From contig JAEUMA010000416.1 of NCBI GenBank assembly GCA_016793565.1, forward strand, positions 1-5,856: 5,856 bases of DNA, in the 5' to 3' direction. The position numbers and the translations under genes are program-made. The notes under the pieces are model-generated. The model ran no database searches and had not been told where the DNA came from. It worked only from the letters and a program-made list of their open reading frames with translations. Position 1 is the stretch's first letter; each line of letters opens with the position of its first letter. Shown here piece by piece: positions 1 to 5,856 of this stretch. Source of the stretch: Rhizobiaceae bacterium (lineage in GTDB: Bacteria > Pseudomonadota > Alphaproteobacteria > Rhizobiales > Rhizobiaceae).

Positions 1-21
1 GGTGAAGAGGAAGGCCGCGCG

Positions 22-717
22 ATGCTTCTTACCCCGACCGAAATCGAACGGTTGACGATCTTCACGGCCGCGGAACTCGCCCGCAAGCGAAGGGCCAAGG
101 GCCTGAAGCTGAACTATCCGGAGGCGGTTGCACTGATCTCCGACGAGATCCTCGAGGGCGCGCGCGAGGGTCGTTCGGTGGCCGAGATGATGGCCTTCGG
201 CTCTTCCATCCTGACGCAGGACGATGTCATGGCCGGCGTGGCGGCGATGCTGCCCATGCTGCAGGTCGAGGCGACTTTTCGCGACGGCACCAAGCTGGTC
301 ACGGTGCACGAGCCGCTGCGTCCGGCGGCCGGGTCCGCCGTCGACGCCCTCGAGCCCGGCGCGATCATTGCCGAGGATGGCGAGATAGAGCTCAACGCCG
401 GCCGGCCGAAAAGGACGCTGCGCGTCGTCAACACAGGCGATCGGCCTGTGCAGATCGGCTCGCACTACCACTTCTTCGAGGTCAACAAGGCGCTGGAGTT
501 CGACCGCGAGGCCGCTTTCGGCATGCGTCTCGACATCGCGGCCGGCACCGCCGTGCGCTTCGAGCCGGGCCAGGCGAAGGATGTCGTGCTGACCACCTTC
601 GGCGGCGAGAAGCTTCTGTCCGGCCTCAACGCGCTGACCGACGGCCTCGCCGACGATCCTGCCACCAAGGCCGCGGCGCTGGAACGCGCCCGCGCCGCCG
701 GCTTCCGCGGCGCTTAG
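22..717 (+). CDS. ureAB: Fused urease gamma/beta subunit (UreA-UreB fusion)
   Basis: Structural (non-catalytic) subunit of urease, which assembles with UreC in the cytoplasm. Residues 1 to about 100 are the gamma domain, with LNYPEAVALIS at 30-40 and QVEATFRDGTKLVTVHEP at 81-98. A linker of about ten residues leads into the beta domain from EPGAII at 111, with GDRPVQIGSHYHFFEVN at 139-155 and RFEPGQ at 179-184. Residues 202-231 form a tail (GLNAL, then ALERARAAGFRGA) that recalls the C-terminal extension of Helicobacter pylori UreA and is absent from short Klebsiella-type UreB. At 231 residues the length matches known gamma/beta fusions. The ATG at 22 is chosen because the family begins M-x-LTP and a strong ribosome site, GAGGAAGG, lies at 7-14. 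The frame stays open to the window edge, so a longer start cannot be formally excluded. A TGA at 3-5 in another frame could end an upstream gene, but this cannot be verified. The stop is 13 bases before ureC. Confidence 0.96.
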   Translation: MLLTPTEIERLTIFTAAELARKRRAKGLKLNYPEAVALISDEILEGAREGRSVAEMMAFGSSILTQDDVMAGVAAMLPMLQVEATFRDGTKLVTVHEPLRPAAGSAVDALEPGAIIAEDGEIELNAGRPKRTLRVVNTGDRPVQIGSHYHFFEVNKALEFDREAAFGMRLDIAAGTAVRFEPGQAKDVVLTTFGGEKLLSGLNALTDGLADDPATKAAALERARAAGFRGA

Positions 718-730
718 AGGGAGACGCACC

Positions 731-2443
731 ATGGCTATGCTCTCGCGCCGCGACTATGCGGCAATGTACGGCCCCACCACGGGCGACGGCGTGCGCCTCG
801 GCGATACTTCGCTGGTGGCGGTGGTGGAGAAGGACTATGCCGTCTACGGAGACGAGTGCCTGCACGGCGGCGGCAAGACGCTGCGCGACGGCGCCGGGCT
901 GGCGGCGGGTGTGACCAGCGCCGAGGGCGCGCTCGATTTCCTGCTCTGCAACGTCACCGTGATCGATGCCGTGCTCGGCGTCGTCAAGGGCGATCTCGGC
1001 ATCCGAGACGGCCGCATCGTCGGCATCGGCAAGGCTGGCAATCCCGCCGTCATGGCAGGCGTCGACCCGCGCCTCATCGTCTCGGCGGCGACCACGGTGC
1101 GCGACTGCGAGGGCTTGATCGCAACCGCGGGCGCCATCGACGTGCACGTGCATTTCGACAGCGCGCAGCTCTGCGAGCACGCGATCTCCTCCGGCATCAC
1201 CACCATGCTCGGCGGCTCGCTCGGGCCGATCACTGTCGGCATCGACTGCGGCGGCCCGTTCAATGTCGGCAAGATGCTGCAGGCGGCCGAACAGTGGCCG
1301 ATCAATTTCGGCTTCCTCGGGCGCGGCAACTCGCACCGGCCGGCCTCGCTGGTCGAGCAGATGGAGACCGGCTGCCTCGGCCTCAAGCTGCACGAGGACT
1401 GGGGCACCATGCCGGCCTCGATCGACACCTGCCTCGCGGTCGCCGACGAACTCGACTTCCCCGTCCAGATCCATACCGACACGCTGAACGAGAGCGGCTT
1501 CCTGGAGGATACGCTGGCCGCCATCAAGGGCCGTACCATCCACATGTACCATACCGAAGGCGCCGGCGGCGGCCATGCCCCGGACATCATCCGCGTCGCC
1601 GGCGTGCCGTGGTGCCTGCCATCCTCCACCAACCCGACCAATCCGTTCACGGTCAACACTTTCGACGAACACCTCGACATGACGATGGTGTGCCACCATC
1701 TCAATCCAGCGATCCCTGAAGATGTGGCTTTCGCAGAAAGCCGTATCAGGGCTCAGACTATCGCCGCAGAGGATGTCCTGCACGACATCGGCGCCATCTC
1801 GATGCTGGGTTCGGACAGCCAGGGCATGGGCCGCATCAACGAGGTCATCTGCCGGACCTGGCAGCTCGCCGACAAGATGAAGCGGCAGCGCGGACGCCTG
1901 CCGCAGGAGACGACGCGCATCGGCGACAATGAGCGCATCAAGCGCTACATTGCCAAATACACGATCAACGCGGCGCGAACCTTCGGCATCGCCGAGCACA
2001 TAGGCTCGCTGGAGGACGGCAAGCTGGCCGACATCGTGGTATGGCGCCCGGCCTTCTTCGGCATCAAGCCGGAGCTGGTCATCAAGGGCGGCTTCATCGC
2101 CTGGGGCGCGATGGGCGACAGCGCCGCCTCGCTGATGACCTGCGAGCCGCTGATGCTGCGCCCGCAATGGGGAGCCTTCGGCCGTGCGAAGCAGGCGCTG
2201 TCGGCCTGCTTCGTCAACCCGCTGGCGATCGAGCGCGGGCTGGCCGGCGAACTCGACCTGAAGAAGGCGTTGCTGCCATCGAGGGGCAACCGCAAGCTTT
2301 CTAAGGCCGACATGCTGCACAACGATGTCTGCCCCGACATCCGCGTCGATCCGCAGACTTTCGATGTTTTCGTGGACGGCGAACTGGCCTTCTGCGAGCC
2401 GGCGGAAGAGCTGCCGCTGGCGCAGCGCTACATGCTGAGGTGA
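731..2443 (+). CDS. ureC: Urease alpha (catalytic) subunit, divergent
   Basis: Nickel-dependent amidohydrolase; the family hydrolyses urea to ammonia and carbamate. At 570 residues the length is normal. All expected catalytic residues are visible: His139 and His141 (DVHVH), the lysine to be carbamylated Lys219 (LKLHEDWG), His221, His248 (IHTDTLNESGF), His274 (YHTEGAGGGHAPD), flap Cys321-His322 (VCHHL), Arg338 and Asp362 (SDSQ). Oddities are that the HxH strand is followed by FDSAQL rather than the usual W/F-ICPQ, that the following glycine-rich loop (159-177) is about three residues shorter than in Klebsiella UreC and lacks GTGPAAGT, and that Gly365 replaces the usual alanine of SDSQAMGR. Urease identity is secure; urea as the physiological substrate is likely but not proven by sequence. 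The ATG at 731 follows a purine-rich site (AGAGGGAG, 716-723) overlapping the ureAB stop. An in-frame ATG at 737 is an alternative start. Confidence 0.96.
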   Translation: MAMLSRRDYAAMYGPTTGDGVRLGDTSLVAVVEKDYAVYGDECLHGGGKTLRDGAGLAAGVTSAEGALDFLLCNVTVIDAVLGVVKGDLGIRDGRIVGIGKAGNPAVMAGVDPRLIVSAATTVRDCEGLIATAGAIDVHVHFDSAQLCEHAISSGITTMLGGSLGPITVGIDCGGPFNVGKMLQAAEQWPINFGFLGRGNSHRPASLVEQMETGCLGLKLHEDWGTMPASIDTCLAVADELDFPVQIHTDTLNESGFLEDTLAAIKGRTIHMYHTEGAGGGHAPDIIRVAGVPWCLPSSTNPTNPFTVNTFDEHLDMTMVCHHLNPAIPEDVAFAESRIRAQTIAAEDVLHDIGAISMLGSDSQGMGRINEVICRTWQLADKMKRQRGRLPQETTRIGDNERIKRYIAKYTINAARTFGIAEHIGSLEDGKLADIVVWRPAFFGIKPELVIKGGFIAWGAMGDSAASLMTCEPLMLRPQWGAFGRAKQALSACFVNPLAIERGLAGELDLKKALLPSRGNRKLSKADMLHNDVCPDIRVDPQTFDVFVDGELAFCEPAEELPLAQRYMLR

Positions 2444-2447
2444 TGCG

Positions 2448-3095
2448 ATGAACCTGCAGCAGAAAACCTCGGCCACCGGCGCCTCGCGCGTCGGCGCGGC
2501 CCGCGTCGGCATCGGCGGACCGGTCGGCTCCGGCAAGACGGCGCTGATCGAGCGGCTCATTCCGGTCTTCGCCGAGCGCGGCGTATCGCTGGCCATCGTC
2601 ACCAACGATCTCGTCACCGAGGAGGACGCGGAGCGCATCCGCCGGTCCGGCCTGATCGACGCCGCCCGCGTCTCGGCCGTGGAGGCGGGCGCCTGCCCGC
2701 ACACCGTGATCCGCGAGGATCCGAGCCTGAACATCGCGGCGGCCGACGAACTGGAGGAACGGTTCCCGGATGTGGAACTGATCCTGATCGAAAGCGGCGG
2801 CGACAATCTCGCCTCCACCTTCTCGCTCGACCTGGTCGATTGGTGGATGTTCGTCATCGACGTCGCCGGCGGCGACGACATTCCACGCAAGAACGGCCCT
2901 GGCGTCGTCAAGTCGGATCTGTTGGTGATCAACAAGCAGGATCTGGCGCCGCATGTCGGCGTCGACCTGGCGCGCATGCGGACCGAGGCGGAGGCTGCGC
3001 GCGGCGGCCGTCCTATCGCGCTGACCAACTGCCGCACCGGTGAAGGGGTTGCCGCGGTCGCCGATCGAATCATGGCCGCAGTATTGTTTCGATGA
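2448..3095 (+). CDS. ureG: Urease accessory GTPase UreG
   Basis: SIMIBI-class GTPase that couples GTP hydrolysis to nickel delivery into apo-urease. The 215-residue protein has a P-loop GPVGSGKT at 24-31, TNDLVTEED at 52-60, a Cys-Pro-His metal-binding motif at 83-85, ESGGDN at 115-120 and the guanine-specificity motif NKQD at 162-165. The segment around CPH reads AGACPHTVIREDPS, where the family normally has GGCPHTAIREDAS, and NKQD replaces the usual NKTD; both keep the essential residues. The N-terminus (1-19) has no histidine-rich stretch, so it cannot obviously replace UreE as a nickel store. The start follows the ureC stop by 4 bases, with GAGG at 2437-2440 as ribosome site. In most urease operons ureE and ureF lie between ureC and ureG; here there is no room for them. 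Confidence 0.96.
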   Translation: MNLQQKTSATGASRVGAARVGIGGPVGSGKTALIERLIPVFAERGVSLAIVTNDLVTEEDAERIRRSGLIDAARVSAVEAGACPHTVIREDPSLNIAAADELEERFPDVELILIESGGDNLASTFSLDLVDWWMFVIDVAGGDDIPRKNGPGVVKSDLLVINKQDLAPHVGVDLARMRTEAEAARGGRPIALTNCRTGEGVAAVADRIMAAVLFR

Positions 3096-3952
3096 CGACG
3101 CACTGGCCGCGTCTTGATGCTGCACGGCCTCTCGGCGCGGCTCGTTCCGGCCGCCTCGAACTCGCCTTCTTCCGGCATGGCGAAAGGACGCGTCTCGGAC
3201 GGCAGTTCGTCTCCTACCCGTTCCATGTGACGCGGCCGTTCCTGCTCGATGCAGCAATCCCTTCGCTGTCGACGGTCTACCTGCAATCCTCGTCCGGCGG
3301 CCTCTACCGTGCGGAAGATCTCGCGTGCCGCCTTGCCGTCGGTGCGAAGGCCGCCGCCCACGTTACAACGCAGGCGGCTACCGTTGTCCACGACTGTCAT
3401 GGCAAGCCCTCGCGACAGCATGTGAGCATCGCGGTCGATCAGGGCGCCTTCCTCGCCTACACGCCCGATCCGCTGGTGCTTTTTCCCGGCGCCTCCTGCC
3501 ATGCAGGACTGGAGGCCACGCTGGCGGCCGACGCGGTGATGTTCCTCGCCGACGCCTTCGCCAGCCACGATCCGACGGCGGTAGGCCGGCCGTTCGACCG
3601 GCTGCGGTCCGACGTCGCCGTCCGCGACCCGCATGGGACGCTTCTGATACGCGACAGCTTCGACATCGCCGGCGCGACTTTGCGTAAGTCCAGAGCCGGC
3701 ATCGCCGGCTGGGCGGTCATCTCCAATTTCTTCGTGCTCGGCGACAGCGGGCGGCTTCCAGGCCGCGATGTCCTGGCCGATGCCGCCACCGCGGACGCGA
3801 TCGTCGGCGTCACCGCCTTGCCCGGCAAGGCGGGCTGGGGCGTCCGCTGCCTCGCGCGCGACGCCGTGGCGGCGCGCCGGGTGGCCGACAGCCTGTTCGC
3901 CTTGTGCGTGGAGGCGGCTTTTGGGGTGCGCCCCGCCAAGCGGCGGAAATAG
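3092..3952 (+). CDS. ureD: Urease accessory protein UreD (UreH family)
   Basis: Scaffold protein that binds apo-urease and, with UreF and UreG, forms the nickel-insertion complex in the cytoplasm. The 286-residue length is typical. Family features are SYPFHVTRPF at 41-50, VYLQSSSGGLYRAEDL at 62-77, the core AHVTTQAATVVH at 89-100, YTPDPLVLFPGASC at 123-136 (matching the usual P-x-P-x-I-x-F stretch) and GRPFDRLRSD at 165-174. The normally conserved Gly-Asp after the SSGG turn (GGLVxGD) is changed to AED here. The ATG lies inside the ureG stop (ATGA overlap) with no clear ribosome site of its own, suggesting translational coupling to ureG. UreD is poorly conserved across the family, so the identification rests on the combined motifs and the urease context. 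It is the last gene of the tight cluster; a 225-base gap follows. Confidence 0.9.
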   Translation: MTTHWPRLDAARPLGAARSGRLELAFFRHGERTRLGRQFVSYPFHVTRPFLLDAAIPSLSTVYLQSSSGGLYRAEDLACRLAVGAKAAAHVTTQAATVVHDCHGKPSRQHVSIAVDQGAFLAYTPDPLVLFPGASCHAGLEATLAADAVMFLADAFASHDPTAVGRPFDRLRSDVAVRDPHGTLLIRDSFDIAGATLRKSRAGIAGWAVISNFFVLGDSGRLPGRDVLADAATADAIVGVTALPGKAGWGVRCLARDAVAARRVADSLFALCVEAAFGVRPAKRRK

Positions 3953-3955
3953 CTG

Positions 3956-4003
3956 GGAGCGAATTCGACACGCCTTGGCCGCTGCCGGCGGGAGGTTCGC
4001 TCC
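3956..4003. repeat. Inverted repeat downstream of ureD
   Basis: GGAGCGAA at 3956-3963 is the exact reverse complement of TTCGCTCC at 3996-4003, with a 32-base loop that itself contains a small GCCG/CGGC hairpin. It begins four bases after the ureD stop. The position suits a transcript-end or mRNA-stabilising structure, but no T-run follows, so a classical intrinsic terminator is not supported. Confidence 0.35.
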
Positions 4004-4025
4004 GCGCCCGGACGCCAAGTGCTTG

Positions 4026-4056
4026 TTGGAGGCGTATCCAAATTTCGTTCGAACGA
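4026..4056. promoter_or_regulatory. Two dyads upstream of the transporter, possible operator
   Basis: TTGGA at 4026-4030 pairs with TCCAA at 4037-4041 (6-base spacer). TCGTTCGAACGA at 4045-4056 is a perfect 12-base palindrome. Both lie in the ureD-to-transporter gap, about 120-150 bases before the transporter start and just upstream of a weak promoter-like match. Symmetric sites of this kind often bind dimeric regulators. No regulator gene is in the window, and short dyads occur by chance, so the role is an inference. Confidence 0.3.
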
Positions 4057-4059
4057 CCT

Positions 4060-4088
4060 TTGATTTCGCCTCGCGAGAGAGGTAGTGT
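4060..4088 (+). promoter_or_regulatory. Weak sigma-70-like promoter candidate for the transporter
   Basis: TTGATT at 4060-4065 matches four of six positions of the -35 consensus. After a 17-base spacer, TAGTGT at 4083-4088 matches three of six of the -10 consensus. It would leave an untranslated leader of roughly 80 bases before the ATG at 4178. The case for a promoter in this gap is mainly the gap itself. The motif match is weak, and read-through from the urease genes is equally possible. Confidence 0.22.
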
Positions 4089-4162
4089 CACACCGCTGTC
4101 GAGGTAATCGTCTTTCAGTGGAGCGGCGGCTGCCGCGGGCTCCCCGACACGCAGCGTTGGTT

Positions 4163-4168
4163 GAGGGG
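4163..4168 (+). promoter_or_regulatory. Ribosome binding site that fixes the transporter start
   Basis: GAGGGG lies nine bases before the ATG at 4178. It supports that ATG over an in-frame GTG at 4085, whose only purine-rich stretch sits two bases away, too close for normal initiation. Confidence 0.7.
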
Positions 4169-4177
4169 CTGACAAAT

Positions 4178-5728
4178 ATGGCGACTACACAAACCGCGCC
4201 TAAAACGGTGATGCAGCGGTTCCTGGACGGGATCGAGCGAGTGGGGAACATGGTTCCGCACCCGGTGGTGATCTTCATCATCCTGATCGCGATCGTCATC
4301 GTTCTTTCAGCGCTGCTATCTCTGTTCAACGCGACGGTCAGCTTCGAGCAGATCAATGCGGAGACCGGCGAGATCGAGATGGCCACCGCCGGGGTGCGCA
4401 GCCTGCTGAGCATCGACGGTATCCGCTTCATGTACTCGTCGCTGGTGCCCAACTTCATGAGCTTCACCGCGGTGGGGCTGATGATCGCGGCGATGGTCGG
4501 CGCCGGCGTGGCCGAGGCGTCGGGACTGGTGACCACGCTGATCCGCAAGCTGGTGGCGGTCTCCCCCGGCTGGGCGCTCAGCTACATTCTAGCCTTCGTC
4601 GGCATCGTTTCCAGCGTCGCGGCGGATGCCGGCTACCTTGTGCTTATCCCGTTGGCCGGCGTCGCCTATCTCGCGGTCGGCCGCAATCCCGTCGCCGGTG
4701 TCGCGCTCGGCTTCGCCTCGGTTGCCGCGGCCTTTACCGTCAACATGCTGATCAAGCCTCTCGACGCGGTGCTGGTTGAATTCACCAACGACGCGGCGCG
4801 GCTGGTCGATCCGAACGCCTCGGTCGGGCTCGCCTCCAACATCTGGTTTTCCTTCGCCTCGGTTATCTTCCTCACGATGGTGATCGCGATCGTCAACAAT
4901 CGCATCATCGAACCGCGGCTGGGCGCCTATGACCCGAAGAACGCCCAGCCCGACGCCATCCAGCCGCAGGCCACCACCTTCTCAGCCGAGGAAGCGCGGG
5001 GACTGACCTACGCACTTTACGGCCTGATCGGCCTCCTGGTGGTCATGGGTCTGCTGACCCTCCCGTCCTGGGCGCCGCTGCGCAATCCGGAAACCGGCGA
5101 GCTGATCGGCAACTCCCCATTCATGAACCAGCTGATCACCTTCATCATGCTGCTGTTCCTCACGACGGGCTGGTGCTACGGCATCGGCGCGGGCACGCTG
5201 CGCACGCTGACCGATGTCATCAAGGCGATGGAGAAGGCGGTCACCAGCCTCGGCGGCACGATCTTCCTGTTCTTCGTGCTGAGCCAGTTCGTCGCCTACT
5301 TCACCTACACCAATATCGGCACGGTAATGGCGCTTGGCCTCGGCGGTGTCCTGCAGAGCGGCAACATCGGCCCGCTGCCGCTGCTGATCGGCTTCATCGT
5401 CGTCGTCGCGATCATCGACCTCTTGCTGACGGGCGCGATTGCCAAATGGGCGATCTTCGCGCCGGTGTTCGTGCCGTTGCTGATGAAGCTCGGTGTCGAG
5501 CCGGAGGCGGTTCTTGCCGCTTACCGCGTCGGCGACTCGCCGATGAACGTGATCACTCCGCTGAACGCCTACTTCGCCCTGGTGGTCGGCTTTACCCAGA
5601 GATACGACCGCACCTCCGGCGTTGGCACCGTCGTCTCGCTCATGCTGCCCTACGTGCTCTGGATCTTTGTGCTCTGGACCATCCTGTTTGCCGTCTGGCA
5701 GATGCTCGGACTGCCCTGGGGCATCTGA
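4178..5728 (+). CDS. AbgT-family transporter (p-aminobenzoyl-glutamate transporter-like)
   Basis: Polytopic inner-membrane transporter of 516 residues, close to E. coli AbgT and Neisseria MtrF in length. Family marks are ERVGNMVPHP at 20-29 (E. coli has ERIGNKVPHP), the first re-entrant region with VAADAG at 147-152, AVGRNPVAG at 166-174, RIIEPRLG at 242-249, QFVAYFTYTNIG at 370-381, AIAKWAIFAPVFVPL at 420-434, the second re-entrant region RVGDSPMNVITPLNAYF at 450-466, and GFTQRY at 471-476. Roughly nine to eleven hydrophobic segments are seen, beginning at 30-50. AbgT imports p-aminobenzoyl-glutamate, while MtrF and YdaH have been reported to export sulfonamides, so substrate and direction cannot be fixed from family alone. 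The ATG at 4178 is chosen because it gives an AbgT-like N-terminus and has a good ribosome site; the GTG at 4085 would add 31 arginine-rich residues unlike the family. It is unusual beside urease genes, where urea or nickel transporters are expected. Confidence 0.92.
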   Translation: MATTQTAPKTVMQRFLDGIERVGNMVPHPVVIFIILIAIVIVLSALLSLFNATVSFEQINAETGEIEMATAGVRSLLSIDGIRFMYSSLVPNFMSFTAVGLMIAAMVGAGVAEASGLVTTLIRKLVAVSPGWALSYILAFVGIVSSVAADAGYLVLIPLAGVAYLAVGRNPVAGVALGFASVAAAFTVNMLIKPLDAVLVEFTNDAARLVDPNASVGLASNIWFSFASVIFLTMVIAIVNNRIIEPRLGAYDPKNAQPDAIQPQATTFSAEEARGLTYALYGLIGLLVVMGLLTLPSWAPLRNPETGELIGNSPFMNQLITFIMLLFLTTGWCYGIGAGTLRTLTDVIKAMEKAVTSLGGTIFLFFVLSQFVAYFTYTNIGTVMALGLGGVLQSGNIGPLPLLIGFIVVVAIIDLLLTGAIAKWAIFAPVFVPLLMKLGVEPEAVLAAYRVGDSPMNVITPLNAYFALVVGFTQRYDRTSGVGTVVSLMLPYVLWIFVLWTILFAVWQMLGLPWGI

Positions 5729-5742
5729 CTTCGATCCATAAA

Positions 5743-5761
5743 CCGGCGCCGAGCGCGCCGG
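5743..5761. repeat. GC-rich perfect hairpin between transporter and next gene
   Basis: CCGGCGC at 5743-5749 pairs perfectly with GCGCCGG at 5755-5761 across a 5-base loop (CGAGC), 14 bases after the transporter stop. The sequence that follows is A-rich (CCAAACAAAG), not T-rich, so a classical intrinsic terminator on the + strand is not supported. It could be an attenuating or mRNA-stabilising stem between two co-transcribed genes. Confidence 0.45.
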
Positions 5762-5793
5762 GCCAAACAAAGTCAAGCCGCGGAACCAAGACC

Positions 5794-5856
5794 ATGTCAA
5801 ACACCGCCGACCATTTGGACGTCGCCGCCGCCGAGCGGTATCTGATGGAATTTCTT
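5794..5856 (+). CDS. Start of a further gene, possibly M20-type peptidase/amidohydrolase (partial)
   Basis: Only the first 21 codons are present; the gene runs off the window end. The peptide begins MSNTADHLDVAAAERYLMEFL. An N-terminal helix ending in a YLMEFL-type segment is typical of M20/PepT-like zinc peptidases, where it precedes the VEGVTGxE turn that would lie just outside the window. This is a resemblance from memory over a very short stretch, so function is tentative. The ribosome site is weak (GGAA at 5782-5785). The start follows the transporter stop by 65 bases on the same strand, suggesting co-transcription. An AbgT transporter beside an M20 hydrolase would mirror the E. coli abgA-abgB-abgT arrangement. 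Confidence 0.6.
   Translation, partial: MSNTADHLDVAAAERYLMEFL

Noticed and set aside
1..55. C-terminal end of an upstream gene, by a TGA at 3-5 or at 53-55
   Set aside because: Too few codons lie in the window to identify any protein, so no upstream gene is called.
856..1719. Plus-strand open frame of 287 codons inside ureC
   Set aside because: It is an alternative frame of ureC, dominated by Arg, with no family features.
3956..4003. Intrinsic terminator after ureD
   Set aside because: The inverted repeat is exact for 8 bases, but the loop is long and no T-run follows, so it is kept only as a repeat.
626..4018. A very long open frame of about 1130 codons on the minus strand, antisense to the end of ureAB through ureD
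   Set aside because: It crosses four confidently identified genes, is rich in Arg, His, Asp and Ala with no recognisable domain, and is what GC-rich codon bias creates opposite real genes.
4085..4177. 31-residue N-terminal extension of the transporter from GTG at 4085
   Set aside because: The extension is arginine-rich and unlike AbgT proteins. The purine-rich stretch before the GTG is only two bases away, and the ATG at 4178 has a properly spaced ribosome site.
3457..4548. Minus-strand open frame of 363 codons spanning ureD, the gap and the start of the transporter
   Set aside because: It is low-complexity (Ser, Thr, Arg, Ala), overlaps two convincing genes, and lacks recognisable motifs.
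4982..5800. Minus-strand open frame of 272 codons antisense to the transporter
   Set aside because: It is rich in charged residues (Asp, Glu, Gln, His, Arg) with no family resemblance. The opposite strand encodes a clear AbgT membrane protein, so this is a shadow frame.

Overview
This GC-rich window carries a compact urease locus followed by a transporter gene, with every gene on the + strand. Codon usage, gene style and the fused gamma/beta urease subunit suggest an alphaproteobacterium, most likely of the Hyphomicrobiales (rhizobia-like). That placement is inferred from composition and family resemblance, not from a marker gene.

Layout. Positions 22-3952 hold four tightly packed genes: a fused urease gamma/beta subunit (ureAB), the catalytic alpha subunit (ureC), the nickel-delivery GTPase (ureG) and the accessory protein ureD. 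The gaps are 13 bases (ureAB-ureC) and 4 bases (ureC-ureG), and ureG and ureD overlap by ATGA, so they look like one transcription unit. A 225-base non-coding gap (3953-4177) follows. It holds two short dyads and a weak promoter-like match. Then come a 516-residue AbgT-family membrane transporter (4178-5728), a 65-base gap with a perfect GC-rich hairpin, and the first 21 codons of a further gene running off the end of the window. That N-terminus resembles M20-type metallopeptidases/amidohydrolases, but the fragment is too short to be sure.

How the genes fit together. UreAB and UreC would form the nickel enzyme, and UreD and UreG would insert nickel. The metal ligands, carbamylated lysine and flap histidine of UreC are all present. 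However, UreC is divergent near its substrate pocket: it has a rewritten, shorter loop and an Ala-to-Gly change beside the metal-ligand aspartate. UreD and UreG also differ at family motifs. The usual ureE and ureF are missing from between ureC and ureG. No urea transporter is present; the neighbour is instead an AbgT transporter, possibly with an M20-like hydrolase, a pair reminiscent of the E. coli abgABT p-aminobenzoyl-glutamate operon. The most interesting reading is a divergent urease clade with a reduced or separately encoded maturation set, possibly linked to catabolism of an imported amide or ureido compound. That link is a hypothesis.

No RNA genes, mobile elements, CRISPR arrays or origins were seen.
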